This document shows positions 35,003 through 43,163 of a DNA stretch of 57,198 bases, piece after piece. Below the pieces are notes generated by a model that ran no database searches, had not been told where the DNA came from, and saw nothing but the letters and a program-made list of their open reading frames with translations. Location of the stretch: positions 1 to 57,198 of the forward strand of contig JAHEDK010000017.1 of NCBI GenBank assembly GCA_024641245.1, in the 5' to 3' direction. The position numbers were made by a program, and so were the translations under genes. Source of the stretch: Actinomycetes bacterium (GTDB lineage Bacteria > Actinomycetota > Acidimicrobiia > Spongiisociales > JAHEDJ01). Numbering within the stretch: position 1 is the stretch's first letter; every line of letters begins with the position of its first letter.

Positions 35003-36031
35003 TCAGACCAGTCCGATCGCGGCCAGGCCGACCGAGACATCGTCATCGGTGACGTACTCGAGTTTCGCCCGACCGAAGTCTTCGAGGAGTGCCATCCGCA
35101 GCCCTTCTGCATCGCGTTTCTTGTCGAGACCGATGAGGCGGCGCACCACTTCGAGATCCACAACCGGTGAAACAACGGGGAGGCCGAGCCGTTCGAGCAA
35201 GGCTCGCTGTCGGGCCGCGCCGCGGAAACCACATCGGATTTCGCTCACTGCACCCGCCGCCACCATCCCGATCGCCACAGCCTCGCCATGGGAAATCCCG
35301 GCCGCAACTTCGATTCCGTGGCCGATTGTGTGCCCGTAGTTGAGTATCCCTCTCCTTCCGCTTTCGCGGAAGTCGGCGGACACGACGTCGACCTTCACCC
35401 GCACTGCCCGGGTGATCACCTGGGCGAAATCGGGTTGGCCGTCGGCGCGGTCGAATAGATCGACCAGATCCGGGTCGGCAATGAACCCCGCCTTGATCGC
35501 TTCCGCGAAGCCTTCTCGAAGGAGATGCTCCGGCAGTTGCTCGATACCGTTGATATCGATCACCACTCTGCTGGGATGACGGAATAGGCCGATGAGGTTC
35601 TTGCCTCTCAAGTTGAGGCCGGTCTTTCCTCCAACAGAGGCGTCGACGGCACCCAAGAGCGTGGTCGATTGGTAAACGACCTCGACACCTCGCAACCACG
35701 TCCCGGCGATGAACCCGGCAAAATCGGTGATGGCGCCACCCCCGACGCCCACAATCGTGTCGTGCCGGCCGACGTTGAGGTCGGCCAGCCACTCGTACGT
35801 CGAGGCAGCAACCTGCATGGCTTTGACGGCATCACCGTCCGGCATGACCTTCAGCGTTGCATGCGTTCCACCGGATCGAATCGCCCGGACGGTGCGTTTG
35901 GCGACGTCACCCGCTCCGGGCTGGGCAAGGACCGCTGCTTGTGTACGTGAGGCCCGCGGTGGCAAAAAGGGATCCGGCGTTCCGCGCCCGATCAGAATCT
36001 CTGATGTTTCGTTGATCAGGATCTGTTCCAT
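35003..36031 (-). CDS. aroB: 3-dehydroquinate synthase
   Basis: Second step of the shikimate pathway, 342 residues. The NAD-binding GVGGGAITDFAGFIAGTW, QSTTLLGAVDASVGGKTGLN, the zinc region REGFAEAIKAGF, and NYGHTIGHGIE with metal-binding histidines are all present. It overlaps the aroK end by 16 bases. Confidence 0.97.
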   Translation of the reverse strand: MEQILINETSEILIGRGTPDPFLPPRASRTQAAVLAQPGAGDVAKRTVRAIRSGGTHATLKVMPDGDAVKAMQVAASTYEWLADLNVGRHDTIVGVGGGAITDFAGFIAGTWLRGVEVVYQSTTLLGAVDASVGGKTGLNLRGKNLIGLFRHPSRVVIDINGIEQLPEHLLREGFAEAIKAGFIADPDLVDLFDRADGQPDFAQVITRAVRVKVDVVSADFRESGRRGILNYGHTIGHGIEVAAGISHGEAVAIGMVAAGAVSEIRCGFRGAARQRALLERLGLPVVSPVVDLEVVRRLIGLDKKRDAEGLRMALLEDFGRAKLEYVTDDDVSVGLAAIGLV

Positions 36032-36525
36032 CGGACGATTGCCTCCCCAGCAACCTGATCGGGAGTGAGATCATCGGTTTCTATCACCTCGTGGCAGGCA
36101 CGATCGTACAATCCGCTACGAGCCGCCAGGACTTCCGTCAGGACGGCCAAACGATCCTCGGTGGCCAGCAGCGGCCGGCCCGGTTCGTCACCGATCCGTC
36201 TCGCCAGTGTCGCCGGACTTGCGACCAGGTAGACAACCGTCCCGGTGGCGCGCATCAGGTTGGTATTCGCCTCACTTAGAACGACTCCACCGCCCGTCGC
36301 CACCACCGTCTCTCTCTGGCCGGCCAGGCTGCTCAACACTGCGGCCTCGGCCTCTCGAAACGATGCCTCTCCGTCGCCTTCGAACATGGCGGAAATTGAC
36401 CTGCCCGTCTCCGAAACGACGCGGACGTCGGTGTCGGCGAAACGACAGCCGGTCAACTCGGCGATGCGCCGGCCCACCACCGTCTTGCCGGATCCCATCA
36501 TGCCGATCAGCCAGAGGTGCGCCAT
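36016..36525 (-). CDS. aroK: Shikimate kinase
   Basis: Phosphorylates shikimate. The 169-residue P-loop kinase has GMMGSGKTVVG, the shikimate-binding DTD (residues 32-34) and GGGVV, and the lid arginine region RPLL. Start ATG shares bases with the aroC stop (TGATG). Confidence 0.96.
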   Translation of the reverse strand: MAHLWLIGMMGSGKTVVGRRIAELTGCRFADTDVRVVSETGRSISAMFEGDGEASFREAEAAVLSSLAGQRETVVATGGGVVLSEANTNLMRATGTVVYLVASPATLARRIGDEPGRPLLATEDRLAVLTEVLAARSGLYDRACHEVIETDDLTPDQVAGEAIVRWNRS

Positions 36526-37676
36526 CAGAATGCGTCGAGCCGGGTCCGATACGCATCGACGGTCCGCCGGAGGTCATCCATCGTGTCACCACCAAAGGAG
36601 CGCTGGATCTCTGCGGCAAGAACGAATGCGACCATTTGCTCGGCTACAACCGCGGCAGCCGGAACGGCGCAAGTGTCAGAGCGTTCCCGGAATGCGACAT
36701 CCGCTTCCTTGGTGGTGACATCAACGCTGGCCAGAGGGCGCATCAATGTTGCGATTGGCTTCATCGCGGCGCGAACGCGCAGAGGTTGTCCGGTCGACAT
36801 TCCGCCTTCGGTTCCACCGGCCCGATCGCGATTGCGACGCCACGAGCCCTCTTCGTAGAAGATTTCATCGTGCGCCGTCGAGCCACGCTCGTGCGCGGTA
36901 GCGAAGCCGTCCCCGACCTCGACCGCCTTGATCGCTTGAATCGACATGAGCGCTTCCGCCAGCAGAGCGTCGATCTTTCGATCCCAATGAACGTGGCTTC
37001 CGATGCCGGCCGGCAGCCCGTATGCGATGACCTCCACCACGCCCCCGAGCGTGTCACGATCGGCTTTCGCCGCCTCGATCTCGGCAATCATCGCCTGCTC
37101 TGCGGTCGGATCGAACACTCGCACCGGCGAATCATCGATGGCCCGGCGATCGGTCGGGGTCGGAACTGATTCTGTGGATGTCTCCACCGAGCCGATGGCG
37201 ACCACGTGGCTGACGATTTCGACGTCGACCCGGGAGAGCAACTGCTTGCACAGGTATCCAACGATCGTTCTCGCCGCCGTTTCGCGAGCTGATGAGCGCT
37301 CGAGAATATCCCTGGCGTCGTGTGTGTCGTATTTGAGCATACCGGCGAGATCGGCATGGCCGGGGCGCGGCGTTGTCAGCGGTCGTTTCGGCTCCGCTGG
37401 TTCTGCCGACATCTCCTCGGCCCAGCGCGGCCACTCGGTGTTGCGAATCAGGACCGCCACAGGGCTGCCCAGCGTGAACCCGTGACGGATCCCACCCAGC
37501 ACCTCTAGTTCGTCCTTTTCGAGCTTCATCCGATTCCCGCGCCCGTAGCCCATGCGACGCCGCGCCAGTTCGACCGAAAGCTCCCCGGTGGAAAAGGGCA
37601 AACCGGCCGGGAGTCCTTCGACGATGGCGACGAGGCCCGGACCGTGCGATTCACCTGCGGTAAGGAATCGAATCAT
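36525..37676 (-). CDS. aroC: Chorismate synthase
   Basis: Last common step of aromatic synthesis, using reduced FMN. The 383-residue protein begins MIRFLTAGESHGPGL and has RRMGYGRGNRM, RPGHADLAGMLKY and RSSARETAARTI. The ATG at 37676 is certain from family similarity; an in-frame codon at 37757 is only translated heptamer repeat. There is no Shine-Dalgarno sequence, and TACCTT lies 7 bases before the ATG, so it may be leaderless and start a new transcript after the pilus genes. Confidence 0.97.
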   Translation of the reverse strand: MIRFLTAGESHGPGLVAIVEGLPAGLPFSTGELSVELARRRMGYGRGNRMKLEKDELEVLGGIRHGFTLGSPVAVLIRNTEWPRWAEEMSAEPAEPKRPLTTPRPGHADLAGMLKYDTHDARDILERSSARETAARTIVGYLCKQLLSRVDVEIVSHVVAIGSVETSTESVPTPTDRRAIDDSPVRVFDPTAEQAMIAEIEAAKADRDTLGGVVEVIAYGLPAGIGSHVHWDRKIDALLAEALMSIQAIKAVEVGDGFATAHERGSTAHDEIFYEEGSWRRNRDRAGGTEGGMSTGQPLRVRAAMKPIATLMRPLASVDVTTKEADVAFRERSDTCAVPAAAVVAEQMVAFVLAAEIQRSFGGDTMDDLRRTVDAYRTRLDAF

Positions 37677-37683
37677 GGCCAAG

Positions 37684-37689
37684 AAGGTA
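37684..37689 (-). promoter_or_regulatory. Candidate leaderless -10 box of aroC
   Basis: TACCTT on the minus strand ends 7 bases before the aroC ATG. The -35 region falls inside heptamer repeat B and is not consensus. Confidence 0.35.
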
Positions 37690-37705
37690 CCAGGAAACAG
37701 GTTTG

Positions 37706-37801
37706 AGGTAATCGGTTCTAGAGAGGTTATAGGTTCTAGGTTCTGGGTTATGACCAAGAGCGGGCCGACGAGGTAGAACCGATTACCTACAACCTAGAAC
37801 C
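37706..37801. repeat. Intergenic heptamer array, copy B, with a 15-bp inverted repeat
   Basis: Plus-strand units GGTTCTA (37714-37720), GGTTCTA (37732-37738), GGTTCTG (37739-37745) and GGTTATG (37746-37752) face TAGAACC units (37774-37780, 37795-37801). AGGTAATCGGTTCTA (37706-37720) and TAGAACCGATTACCT (37774-37788) are perfect complements. It fills the gap between the PilP-like gene and aroC, so it could end pilus transcripts. Confidence 0.85.
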
Positions 37802-37807
37802 CTGTCG

Positions 37808-38314
37808 CTATTTGATGATCTCCTGGCCGATCAGAAGTTCGAAGGCGTTGTCGCCGAAGAGTATCACCGCCGAGTCTGCGTCGAGGCTCACGATCTTGAA
37901 GTTGGTGGCGAAGGTCTCGCCGACACCGACGTCGTATTCGACACCGGCGACCTCGACCTTGGCCCGAAGGTCCCCCCCGACGTCGGTGATATCGAGGAGC
38001 TTCACCACCGTGCCGGTGACGGTTCCTCCGCCACCCGACGGGGTTCCATCGGTAATGATCACACCGCCTGCGACGATGAGCGGCCGGAAGGGATCGCGGG
38101 GTTGAGAGAACTGGAAGTTGGCAGCCACCTTCATGCCCTCCAGCAGTGGGGCAGCCTCGACTGCGATGATGTCCGACGACGCCAACTCGCCCGACAGAAC
38201 CTCGGTCTGGGCGCCGGGAACGATGGCCAGCCAGACGGCTGCCACGCCGAACCCGATCAAGAGGATCGAGACGGCTATCGCGGTTCCGGCTCTCCGTATC
38301 GTATTTGGCTGCAT
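37808..38314 (-). CDS. PilP-like type IV pilus assembly protein
   Basis: A 168-residue protein with one N-terminal membrane segment (about residues 8-33) and a short beta-rich outer domain. The motif RDPFRPL, typical of PilP, precedes a glycine-rich linker and VEYDVGVGETF. In diderms PilP links the PilMNO complex to the PilQ secretin; no secretin gene is present, so in this presumed single-membrane cell it may only complete the inner complex. It starts one base after the pilO stop and is the last gene of the pilus operon. Low family similarity overall makes the name tentative. Confidence 0.65.
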   Translation of the reverse strand: MQPNTIRRAGTAIAVSILLIGFGVAAVWLAIVPGAQTEVLSGELASSDIIAVEAAPLLEGMKVAANFQFSQPRDPFRPLIVAGGVIITDGTPSGGGGTVTGTVVKLLDITDVGGDLRAKVEVAGVEYDVGVGETFATNFKIVSLDADSAVILFGDNAFELLIGQEIIK

Positions 38315-38315
38315 G

Positions 38316-38996
38316 TCAGCCCCCCACCGTTGTGATCGTCGTCGTTGTCTCCGCAGAACCATCTCCTTCGGCGGCAGGTTCCTCGGCGGGTGCATCCTCC
38401 GCCGGGGGCTCCTCGGCGGCCGGCTCCACCGGCAGGAGCGAAGAAAGCTCGAGCGGTATGACCACTTCGCTGGTCGTGAATACAACGCCGGCGATCGTCG
38501 CAGTCATTGAGTGGAATCCGGCCTCGTCCGAAGTGGCAGACAACGTAACCGAGTCGACCCGCACAATCCGATCCAGATCGGCGATGCCGTAGAGGTACCC
38601 GAGAATCTCGAAGAACTGACCCTGCACCTGCACAGTGACACCGATCTCAAAGATCTCTGTACCCTGGATGAGACTCGGCACCGTGTAGCTTCCGCTCGTC
38701 CAGGCAAGTCCGTTCTCGTCGGCCAGGTAGTTCAGATCGTCGATCAACTCGGCGAGCCGGGGGGTAGATGGAATCCCGGTCTCGAGTTGGCCGATGGCGG
38801 TGGCGTATTCGAGCTGGTTCTCTTCGATCTTCTGAAGTCGCGACAGCGTCGTGCGGAGAGTGAACTCCTCGGTTTGTGCAGTTTCGAGGTCGATCTGAGC
38901 GGTATCTTTCCGTTCGTTGATCGGACCGACGACGAAGAAGTACCAGACGGCGGTGATCAGAACCGCAATGAGCAATCCGACCAGTATGCGCCTCAC
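38316..38996 (-). CDS. pilO: PilO-like type IV pilus assembly protein
   Basis: A 226-residue bitopic membrane protein: one N-terminal segment (LVGLLIAVLITAVWYFF), a coiled-coil (about residues 30-75), then a ferredoxin-like domain. The last 35 residues are an acidic, proline-alanine-rich tail ending in threonines. It should pair with PilN. GTG at 38996 overlaps the pilN stop as GTGA; the frame extended to 39170 lies in pilN. Confidence 0.8.
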   Translation of the reverse strand: MRRILVGLLIAVLITAVWYFFVVGPINERKDTAQIDLETAQTEEFTLRTTLSRLQKIEENQLEYATAIGQLETGIPSTPRLAELIDDLNYLADENGLAWTSGSYTVPSLIQGTEIFEIGVTVQVQGQFFEILGYLYGIADLDRIVRVDSVTLSATSDEAGFHSMTATIAGVVFTTSEVVIPLELSSLLPVEPAAEEPPAEDAPAEEPAAEGDGSAETTTTITTVGG

Positions 38997-39613
38997 TCCG
39001 GAACCTCGGGGATCAGGTCGACTACTCGAGTCGACAAGGCGGCCGACGTCAGCGCGGCGGCAGAACTGAAGTTGACGACCGGTATCTCCTCGATCTCGGA
39101 CACCGAGGTTGAACTGACCCACCCGGCGCCCACCGCCGGCCAGTAGCTCGAGTCGAGGACGCGCAACCACGAGGAGGCGTCTTCATACCAGAAGGCCGTC
39201 CCGCTCACACTGAGCGTGCCAAACGTGACGTCAGTTTCGGATGGCGTCGACGCTTGGGCGGAGAGTGACGACAGCCAGGCTCGATCGTTGATGATTCTCG
39301 CCAGATCGTTGAGCAATCGGCCCCATGCGATGTCGTTGGCGAGCGCCAACTGCACTCGGGAGACGCCGCTCTGGTAGTCCGCCCGCAACTGCCGGGCACC
39401 GTCCAGCTGGCCGATTTCCGCCTGCAGGCGCTGATTCTCCTGCCGTTGGGCCTCGAGGTCGGCCTCCGCATTGTTGGCCTGGCCGAGCAGCCAGAATGTG
39501 GCCAGGGCCAGCACCGCCATGAACGCCACAACGCCGAGCATCATGCCGAAGATCTTCCGCCGCGCCTTCGACTTCTCCGAAACCTCCGCCGGAAGGAGAT
39601 TAATCGGTCGCAT
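38993..39613 (-). CDS. pilN: PilN-like type IV pilus assembly protein
   Basis: A 206-residue membrane protein. The cytoplasmic start MRPINLLP carries the INLLP motif that docks onto PilM. One membrane segment (about residues 22-45) and a coiled-coil (EADLEAQRQENQRLQAEIG) follow, then an outer domain. TAATG overlap with pilM. Confidence 0.88.
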   Translation of the reverse strand: MRPINLLPAEVSEKSKARRKIFGMMLGVVAFMAVLALATFWLLGQANNAEADLEAQRQENQRLQAEIGQLDGARQLRADYQSGVSRVQLALANDIAWGRLLNDLARIINDRAWLSSLSAQASTPSETDVTFGTLSVSGTAFWYEDASSWLRVLDSSYWPAVGAGWVSSTSVSEIEEIPVVNFSSAAALTSAALSTRVVDLIPEVPE

Positions 39614-40683
39614 TAGGTTTCGCCCCAGAGGGCCAGGCCGACCGGCACCGGTAGAACCGGCTGCGCCTGGGCGAGTTCGGCTTCCGAAAGCCCGACCTTT
39701 CCAATGCTCAAGCGGTCCCCATCCAGCATTCGGATCGGGGCGACCTCGATATTGAGCGAACGCCCCAGGCGGTTGGCCAGGTGCGGGAGCCTGGCCCCGT
39801 TACCCGCAACGTACATGCGCTGAATGCCGCCGTCGGTCGCCTGCGACAGGTAGTAGTCGACCGAACCCCGGATCTCGTCGATCAACGCGTCGGCCTGCCT
39901 GGTGAGGAGAACACGAGCTTTGTCATCGCCCTCGCTGCCGGTCGGGGTGCCTTCAATGGCAACGCCGACCCGCCGTTTGGTCTGCTCGGCTTGAGCCGCA
40001 TCCATTCCCATGCCGTCGACGAGCGCTCTGGAGAAGTCCTCACCGGCCAGAGAGACGATCCGGAGAAAGCGGACGGTCCCTCCCTTGACGATGACCACTT
40101 GCGTCAGACCAGCCCCGATATTGATGACCGCTTGAGGTGCTGTGTCGAGATTCAGATCGCCACCGAAGAGCACTCGCACGAGCGCGAATGCCTGGAGGTC
40201 CACGGCCATCGGTTTGATGCCGATGCCCTGGACCACACGGAGCACATCCGTCGCCATCTGCTTCTGAGCAGCAACCACGAGAACCGACAACATGGGTTCG
40301 CCGTCGGGTGTCGTGAACTCCTCGAGCGGGATGAAATCGAGGATGGCGTCCTCGATCGGGATGGGGATGTATTCCTGTGCCTGGAACGCCAGCGACTCGG
40401 CCAGCTCGTCTTCCGCCATGTACGGGAGATCAACCCGGCGAACGATCACCCTTTGGTTGGCGATTCCGAGGACCACGCGCTTCTTGGGCAGCTTGGCCGT
40501 TTTCCAGAGTCGGGTGAGGGCGCCCCGTACGAGGTCTTCATCGACGATCTCGCCCCCGATGACGGCGCCCGGCGGCAGCGCCACTTCACCGTATCGCTGA
40601 AGCGTCGGGGTGCCTTTGCCGGCGTTGACGACAGCAGCACGCACAGCAGTGGTGCCGATGTCTAACCCCACATTGACCGCCAT
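39613..40683 (-). CDS. pilM: PilM, actin-like type IV pilus ATPase-fold protein
   Basis: Cytoplasmic actin-like protein of 356 residues that binds the PilN tail and links the pilus machine to the motors. It has the phosphate-binding start VGLDIGTTAVRAAVV, PVEYIP-like QAQEYIPIPIEDA, VINIGAGLTQVVIV and YVAGNGARLPHL. GGAG lies 5 bases before the ATG. A 265-base gap with repeats separates it from pilD, so it may have its own promoter. Confidence 0.93.
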   Translation of the reverse strand: MAVNVGLDIGTTAVRAAVVNAGKGTPTLQRYGEVALPPGAVIGGEIVDEDLVRGALTRLWKTAKLPKKRVVLGIANQRVIVRRVDLPYMAEDELAESLAFQAQEYIPIPIEDAILDFIPLEEFTTPDGEPMLSVLVVAAQKQMATDVLRVVQGIGIKPMAVDLQAFALVRVLFGGDLNLDTAPQAVINIGAGLTQVVIVKGGTVRFLRIVSLAGEDFSRALVDGMGMDAAQAEQTKRRVGVAIEGTPTGSEGDDKARVLLTRQADALIDEIRGSVDYYLSQATDGGIQRMYVAGNGARLPHLANRLGRSLNIEVAPIRMLDGDRLSIGKVGLSEAELAQAQPVLPVPVGLALWGET

Positions 40684-40764
40684 CAGTTCTCCGCTCCAGG
40701 CGACCGCATAGATATTGCGCCTCTCGCGGTGCAGCGCGCACCGCGTTGATTACGAACATGTAAC

Positions 40765-40776
40765 TACACAAGTGTA
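40765..40776. promoter_or_regulatory. Small palindrome upstream of pilM
   Basis: TACAC AA GTGTA is flanked by GTAAC repeats (40760-40764 and 40774-40778). On the minus strand TTGCCT then 17 bases then TTACAT could be a promoter spanning it. The palindrome could be an operator; no regulator can be named. Confidence 0.3.
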
Positions 40777-40805
40777 ACCAAGGCAAGTGCATCCGGGAAG
40801 ATCGG

Positions 40806-40830
40806 ACCTGGCCGCAAAGCGGCACCAGGT
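40806..40830. terminator. Hairpin between pilD and pilM
   Basis: ACCTGG-CCGC and GCGG-CACCAGGT pair over 10 bp with a 2-base bulge and a short AAA loop. It lies downstream of the pilD stop, after repeat C. No strong T-run. Confidence 0.4.
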
Positions 40831-40882
40831 TCAGGTTTGAAGGCTCCATCCCCCCGACGCCGACGACGCCTGTCGGATAACC

Positions 40883-40910
40883 CAGAACCTAGAACTCAGA
40901 ACCTAGAACC
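40883..40910. repeat. Intergenic heptamer array, copy C
   Basis: Four tandem 7-bp units: CAGAACC, TAGAACT, CAGAACC, TAGAACC. These are the complement of the units in copies A and B. The array lies 39 bases after the pilD stop. Confidence 0.85.
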
Positions 40911-40948
40911 AAGAGTTCGAAGCTACGCCACACTTGGTACCGAATCGG

Positions 40949-41722
40949 CTAGATACCCAGATACCAATCCGCGATCGGAAGACCATAGGTAATCCCAATC
41001 CACGCGCCCAGCACGAGGCTCGGGCCGAACGGGATGGCGTCCTTTCTCCCCCGCCGCCTGCTCACGAGAAGTGCGATCGAGAGCAGACCACCAATGAAGA
41101 AAGCAAGGAAGATTCCCACCACGAGATGCTTCCACCCTTGGAAGGCCATGAACAGTCCCAGCAGGAAGGCGAGCTTGACGTCGCCGAAACCGAAGCCACC
41201 CCGGGCGATCAGGGCGAGCAAGAACAACCCTGCGAAGTAGAACAAGCCCCCCAGTGCGGCCCTGCCGAACTGACTGAGCTGACTATCGAGGGCCGCCCCA
41301 CTTCCGAGCAGCAGGACTCCGACAATCGTCCCCGGATAGAGGATTCGATTCGGAATGCGCTTGTGATCGAGATCGGTGAGGATCAACACCAGCGTCACCG
41401 CCGTGAACCACAAGTAGGCAGGCAACACCCAGTTGATGTCGACGACGAACACCGTTGCCGCCAACAAGACGCCCGTGAGAGCCTCAACGATCGGGTACCG
41501 CGAGGAAATCGGCGCAGCACAGTCCCGGCACTTGCCGCGCAGGACGAACCAGGAGATCACCGGAATGTTGTCTCGCGGACGGACGGGAGCCCCGCATGCC
41601 GGGCAGGCAGACGGCGGATTGACCACCGACCGTCCGAGCGGAACCCGGTATGCCACCACGTTGAGAAACGAGCCGAACACAAGCCCGAAGAGCCCGGCAA
41701 CGCCGGCTAGCAAAGCGGTCAT
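40949..41722 (-). CDS. pilD: Prepilin peptidase and methyltransferase
   Basis: Membrane aspartate protease that cuts the leader from prepilins and methylates the new N-terminus. The 257-residue protein has about seven membrane segments. GSFLNVVAYR, the four-cysteine zinc site (CPAC ... CRDC), TDLDHKRIPN with the first catalytic aspartate and FGFGDVKL with the second are all present. Its substrates are the two prepilins encoded just upstream. Confidence 0.97.
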   Translation of the reverse strand: MTALLAGVAGLFGLVFGSFLNVVAYRVPLGRSVVNPPSACPACGAPVRPRDNIPVISWFVLRGKCRDCAAPISSRYPIVEALTGVLLAATVFVVDINWVLPAYLWFTAVTLVLILTDLDHKRIPNRILYPGTIVGVLLLGSGAALDSQLSQFGRAALGGLFYFAGLFLLALIARGGFGFGDVKLAFLLGLFMAFQGWKHLVVGIFLAFFIGGLLSIALLVSRRRGRKDAIPFGPSLVLGAWIGITYGLPIADWYLGI

Positions 41723-41770
41723 CTCGACACCCTATTCATGATCGGCCGCAGCCTAAACCCCCTCGACGAC

Positions 41771-41802
41771 GCGATTGCGGACCCCGAGGAGTCCGCAATC
41801 GC
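41771..41802. terminator. Hairpin after the second prepilin gene
   Basis: A perfect 12-bp stem (GCGATTGCGGAC / GTCCGCAATCGC) with an 8-base loop, 18 bases after the prepilin stop and before pilD. No T-run follows on the minus strand. Confidence 0.6.
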
Positions 41803-41819
41803 CGCGATGTTGAGTGCGG

Positions 41820-42305
41820 CTACCAGCCACCGGCACACTCGACCAGTGAGTCGAGGTCGGCACCATTGCCCGGTGGATCAACCGTGCCGTAGTACGTCCC
41901 GGCTCTGCTCCCACTGGCTTCGTCCAGAAGGCAGAACCATGAGCCCGAGGCACTCTGGCTGATGAATACCACCGCCTGGTCTACGAAGCCGTCGGTGTTG
42001 GCCAGCGCGATGAACCCGACCTCCTTGAGCGCCGGTGCATTACCGGCAATGAAGGCGAGGTTGGCGTGAACTGCCGCCAGATCCGCGATGGCGAACGCGT
42101 AGTCCTGCGTTGTCTTGTCCGCGTAATAGACCTTGGCTGCCGTGAGCGCGTTCCGAAGGTCACTCTGAACGGCGCGATTCTGGGATCTCGTCCTGGCACC
42201 CATGAAGGTAGGAACGGCAATGGCGATGAGAATGGAAATAATGAGCACCACGACCATCAACTCGACCAGGGTGAACCCATCGTCGCGTTTGTGAAGTCTC
42301 TGCAT
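41820..42305 (-). CDS. Type IV prepilin, second copy
   Basis: A 161-residue prepilin. The short basic leader MQRLHKRDDG ends in glycine, followed by FTLVELMVVVLIISILIAIA, the hydrophobic helix with glutamate 5. Cys in FCLLDE and in VECAGGW near the end could form the usual C-terminal disulfide. AGGAGG lies 4 bases before the ATG. It is related to the upstream prepilin in its helix and differs in its head domain. The hairpin between the two genes suggests lower expression. Confidence 0.93.
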   Translation of the reverse strand: MQRLHKRDDGFTLVELMVVVLIISILIAIAVPTFMGARTRSQNRAVQSDLRNALTAAKVYYADKTTQDYAFAIADLAAVHANLAFIAGNAPALKEVGFIALANTDGFVDQAVVFISQSASGSWFCLLDEASGSRAGTYYGTVDPPGNGADLDSLVECAGGW

Positions 42306-42332
42306 GTCACCTCCTCTCGCACAGCTAGAGCA

Positions 42333-42360
42333 AGAAGGGCGGGCCCTCGCCCGCCCTTCT
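42333..42360. terminator. Strong hairpin between the two prepilin genes
   Basis: AGAAGGGCGGG and CCCGCCCTTCT form a perfect 11-bp stem with a 6-base loop, 25 bases after the stop of the first prepilin gene. On the minus strand it is followed by TGCTC. It probably stops most transcripts or protects the 3' end of the first pilin mRNA. Confidence 0.75.
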
Positions 42361-42385
42361 CACCGTCCGTATCTGTGCTAGCGGG

Positions 42386-42904
42386 TTACCAGCTGCCCGC
42401 CACGCAGTCTGCGCTGTTGAAGGTGACATCGGTAGCCGTGGTGTCTACGCAGTAGTAGGTGCCGCTACCGGCGCCGGATGAGACGTCCTTGAGACCAAAG
42501 GTCTTGCCGGACTCCGAGTAGGCGGTGAATGTGATGATCTGCCGGTCGCCGGCGACCACGCTCTCGACCACATAGCCGACCTCAGGGTTGCCTGCCGGAG
42601 CAGGAATCGTGATGGCACCGGCCGTGAAGGCAAGGCTCGGCTCGATCGCGGTCAGCTGGGCCGCGGTGACATCGACAACGCCTCCGTCCGAGTAGTTCTC
42701 GGTGTCGGTGTAGTGAACCTTGGCAGAGGTCAATGCATTGCGAAGGTTGGACTGAGCTGCACGGTCCTGGGCACGCTCACGGGCGCCGAGGAAGGTCGGG
42801 ATGGCGATGGCAATCAGAATGGCAATAATGAGCACGACGACCATCAACTCGACCAGGGTGAAGCCCTCATCCTTGTTGAGGCTTACACGCATCCACTTGA
42901 ACAT
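42386..42904 (-). CDS. pilA: Type IV prepilin, probably the major pilin
   Basis: A 172-residue prepilin: leader MFKWMRVSLNKDEG, then FTLVELMVVVLIIAILIAIA. The C-terminal YYCVD and ADCVAGSW cysteines could form a disulfide loop. AAGGAG lies 7 bases before the ATG. It is bracketed by terminator hairpins and has its own FliA/WhiG-type promoter and a 5' stem-loop, all of which suit an abundant, separately controlled major subunit. That it is the major pilin is inference. Confidence 0.92.
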   Translation of the reverse strand: MFKWMRVSLNKDEGFTLVELMVVVLIIAILIAIAIPTFLGARERAQDRAAQSNLRNALTSAKVHYTDTENYSDGGVVDVTAAQLTAIEPSLAFTAGAITIPAPAGNPEVGYVVESVVAGDRQIITFTAYSESGKTFGLKDVSSGAGSGTYYCVDTTATDVTFNSADCVAGSW

Positions 42905-42926
42905 GTTGGGACTCCTTGTGTCCTGG

Positions 42927-42943
42927 GGGTCGTCTTTCGACCC
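42927..42943 (-). other. 5' stem-loop of the pilin mRNA
   Basis: GGGTCG and CGACCC pair with a 5-base loop about 5 bases after the expected transcript start. Such 5' hairpins often stabilise abundant mRNAs. Confidence 0.5.
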
Positions 42944-42952
42944 ATAGGTGAG

Positions 42953-42980
42953 TTATCGGCCGCTGACCCCACCGGACTTA
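42953..42980 (-). promoter_or_regulatory. FliA/WhiG-type promoter of the main pilin gene
   Basis: The minus strand reads TAAG (42977-42980), 16 bases, then GCCGATAA (42953-42960). The second box is a perfect match to the -10 of the sigma-28 family (FliA, SigD, WhiG), and TAAA-N15/16 is the usual upstream box. Transcription would start about 40 bases before the ATG. Confidence 0.65.
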
Positions 42981-43110
42981 AGCGGATTTATCGTGAATTC
43001 TCCGGTCGCGAAAGCATTGGATGTCGAGTTCGATGGGGTCGACCGGTAGGCAGTATGCACAAGGTCCAGACATTCGGCCCCGCTGGTACAGCGTAGATTG
43101 CCAATTGCCG

Positions 43111-43137
43111 GGGCCCTCAGAGCGACTCCGAGGGCCC
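43111..43137. terminator. Terminator hairpin after pilC
   Basis: GGGCCCTC and GAGGGCCC form an 8-bp stem with a further GAG/CTC inner stem. It lies 27 bases after the pilC stop and upstream of the pilin promoter, separating the motor genes from the pilin transcript. Confidence 0.7.
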
Positions 43138-43163
43138 GTACGAGGCACGATGACACATCGGCC

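Noticed and set aside
37676-37757. 27-codon N-terminal extension of aroC
   Set aside because: It is only translated heptamer repeat (EPITS-like units); chorismate synthases begin at MIRFLTAGESHG.
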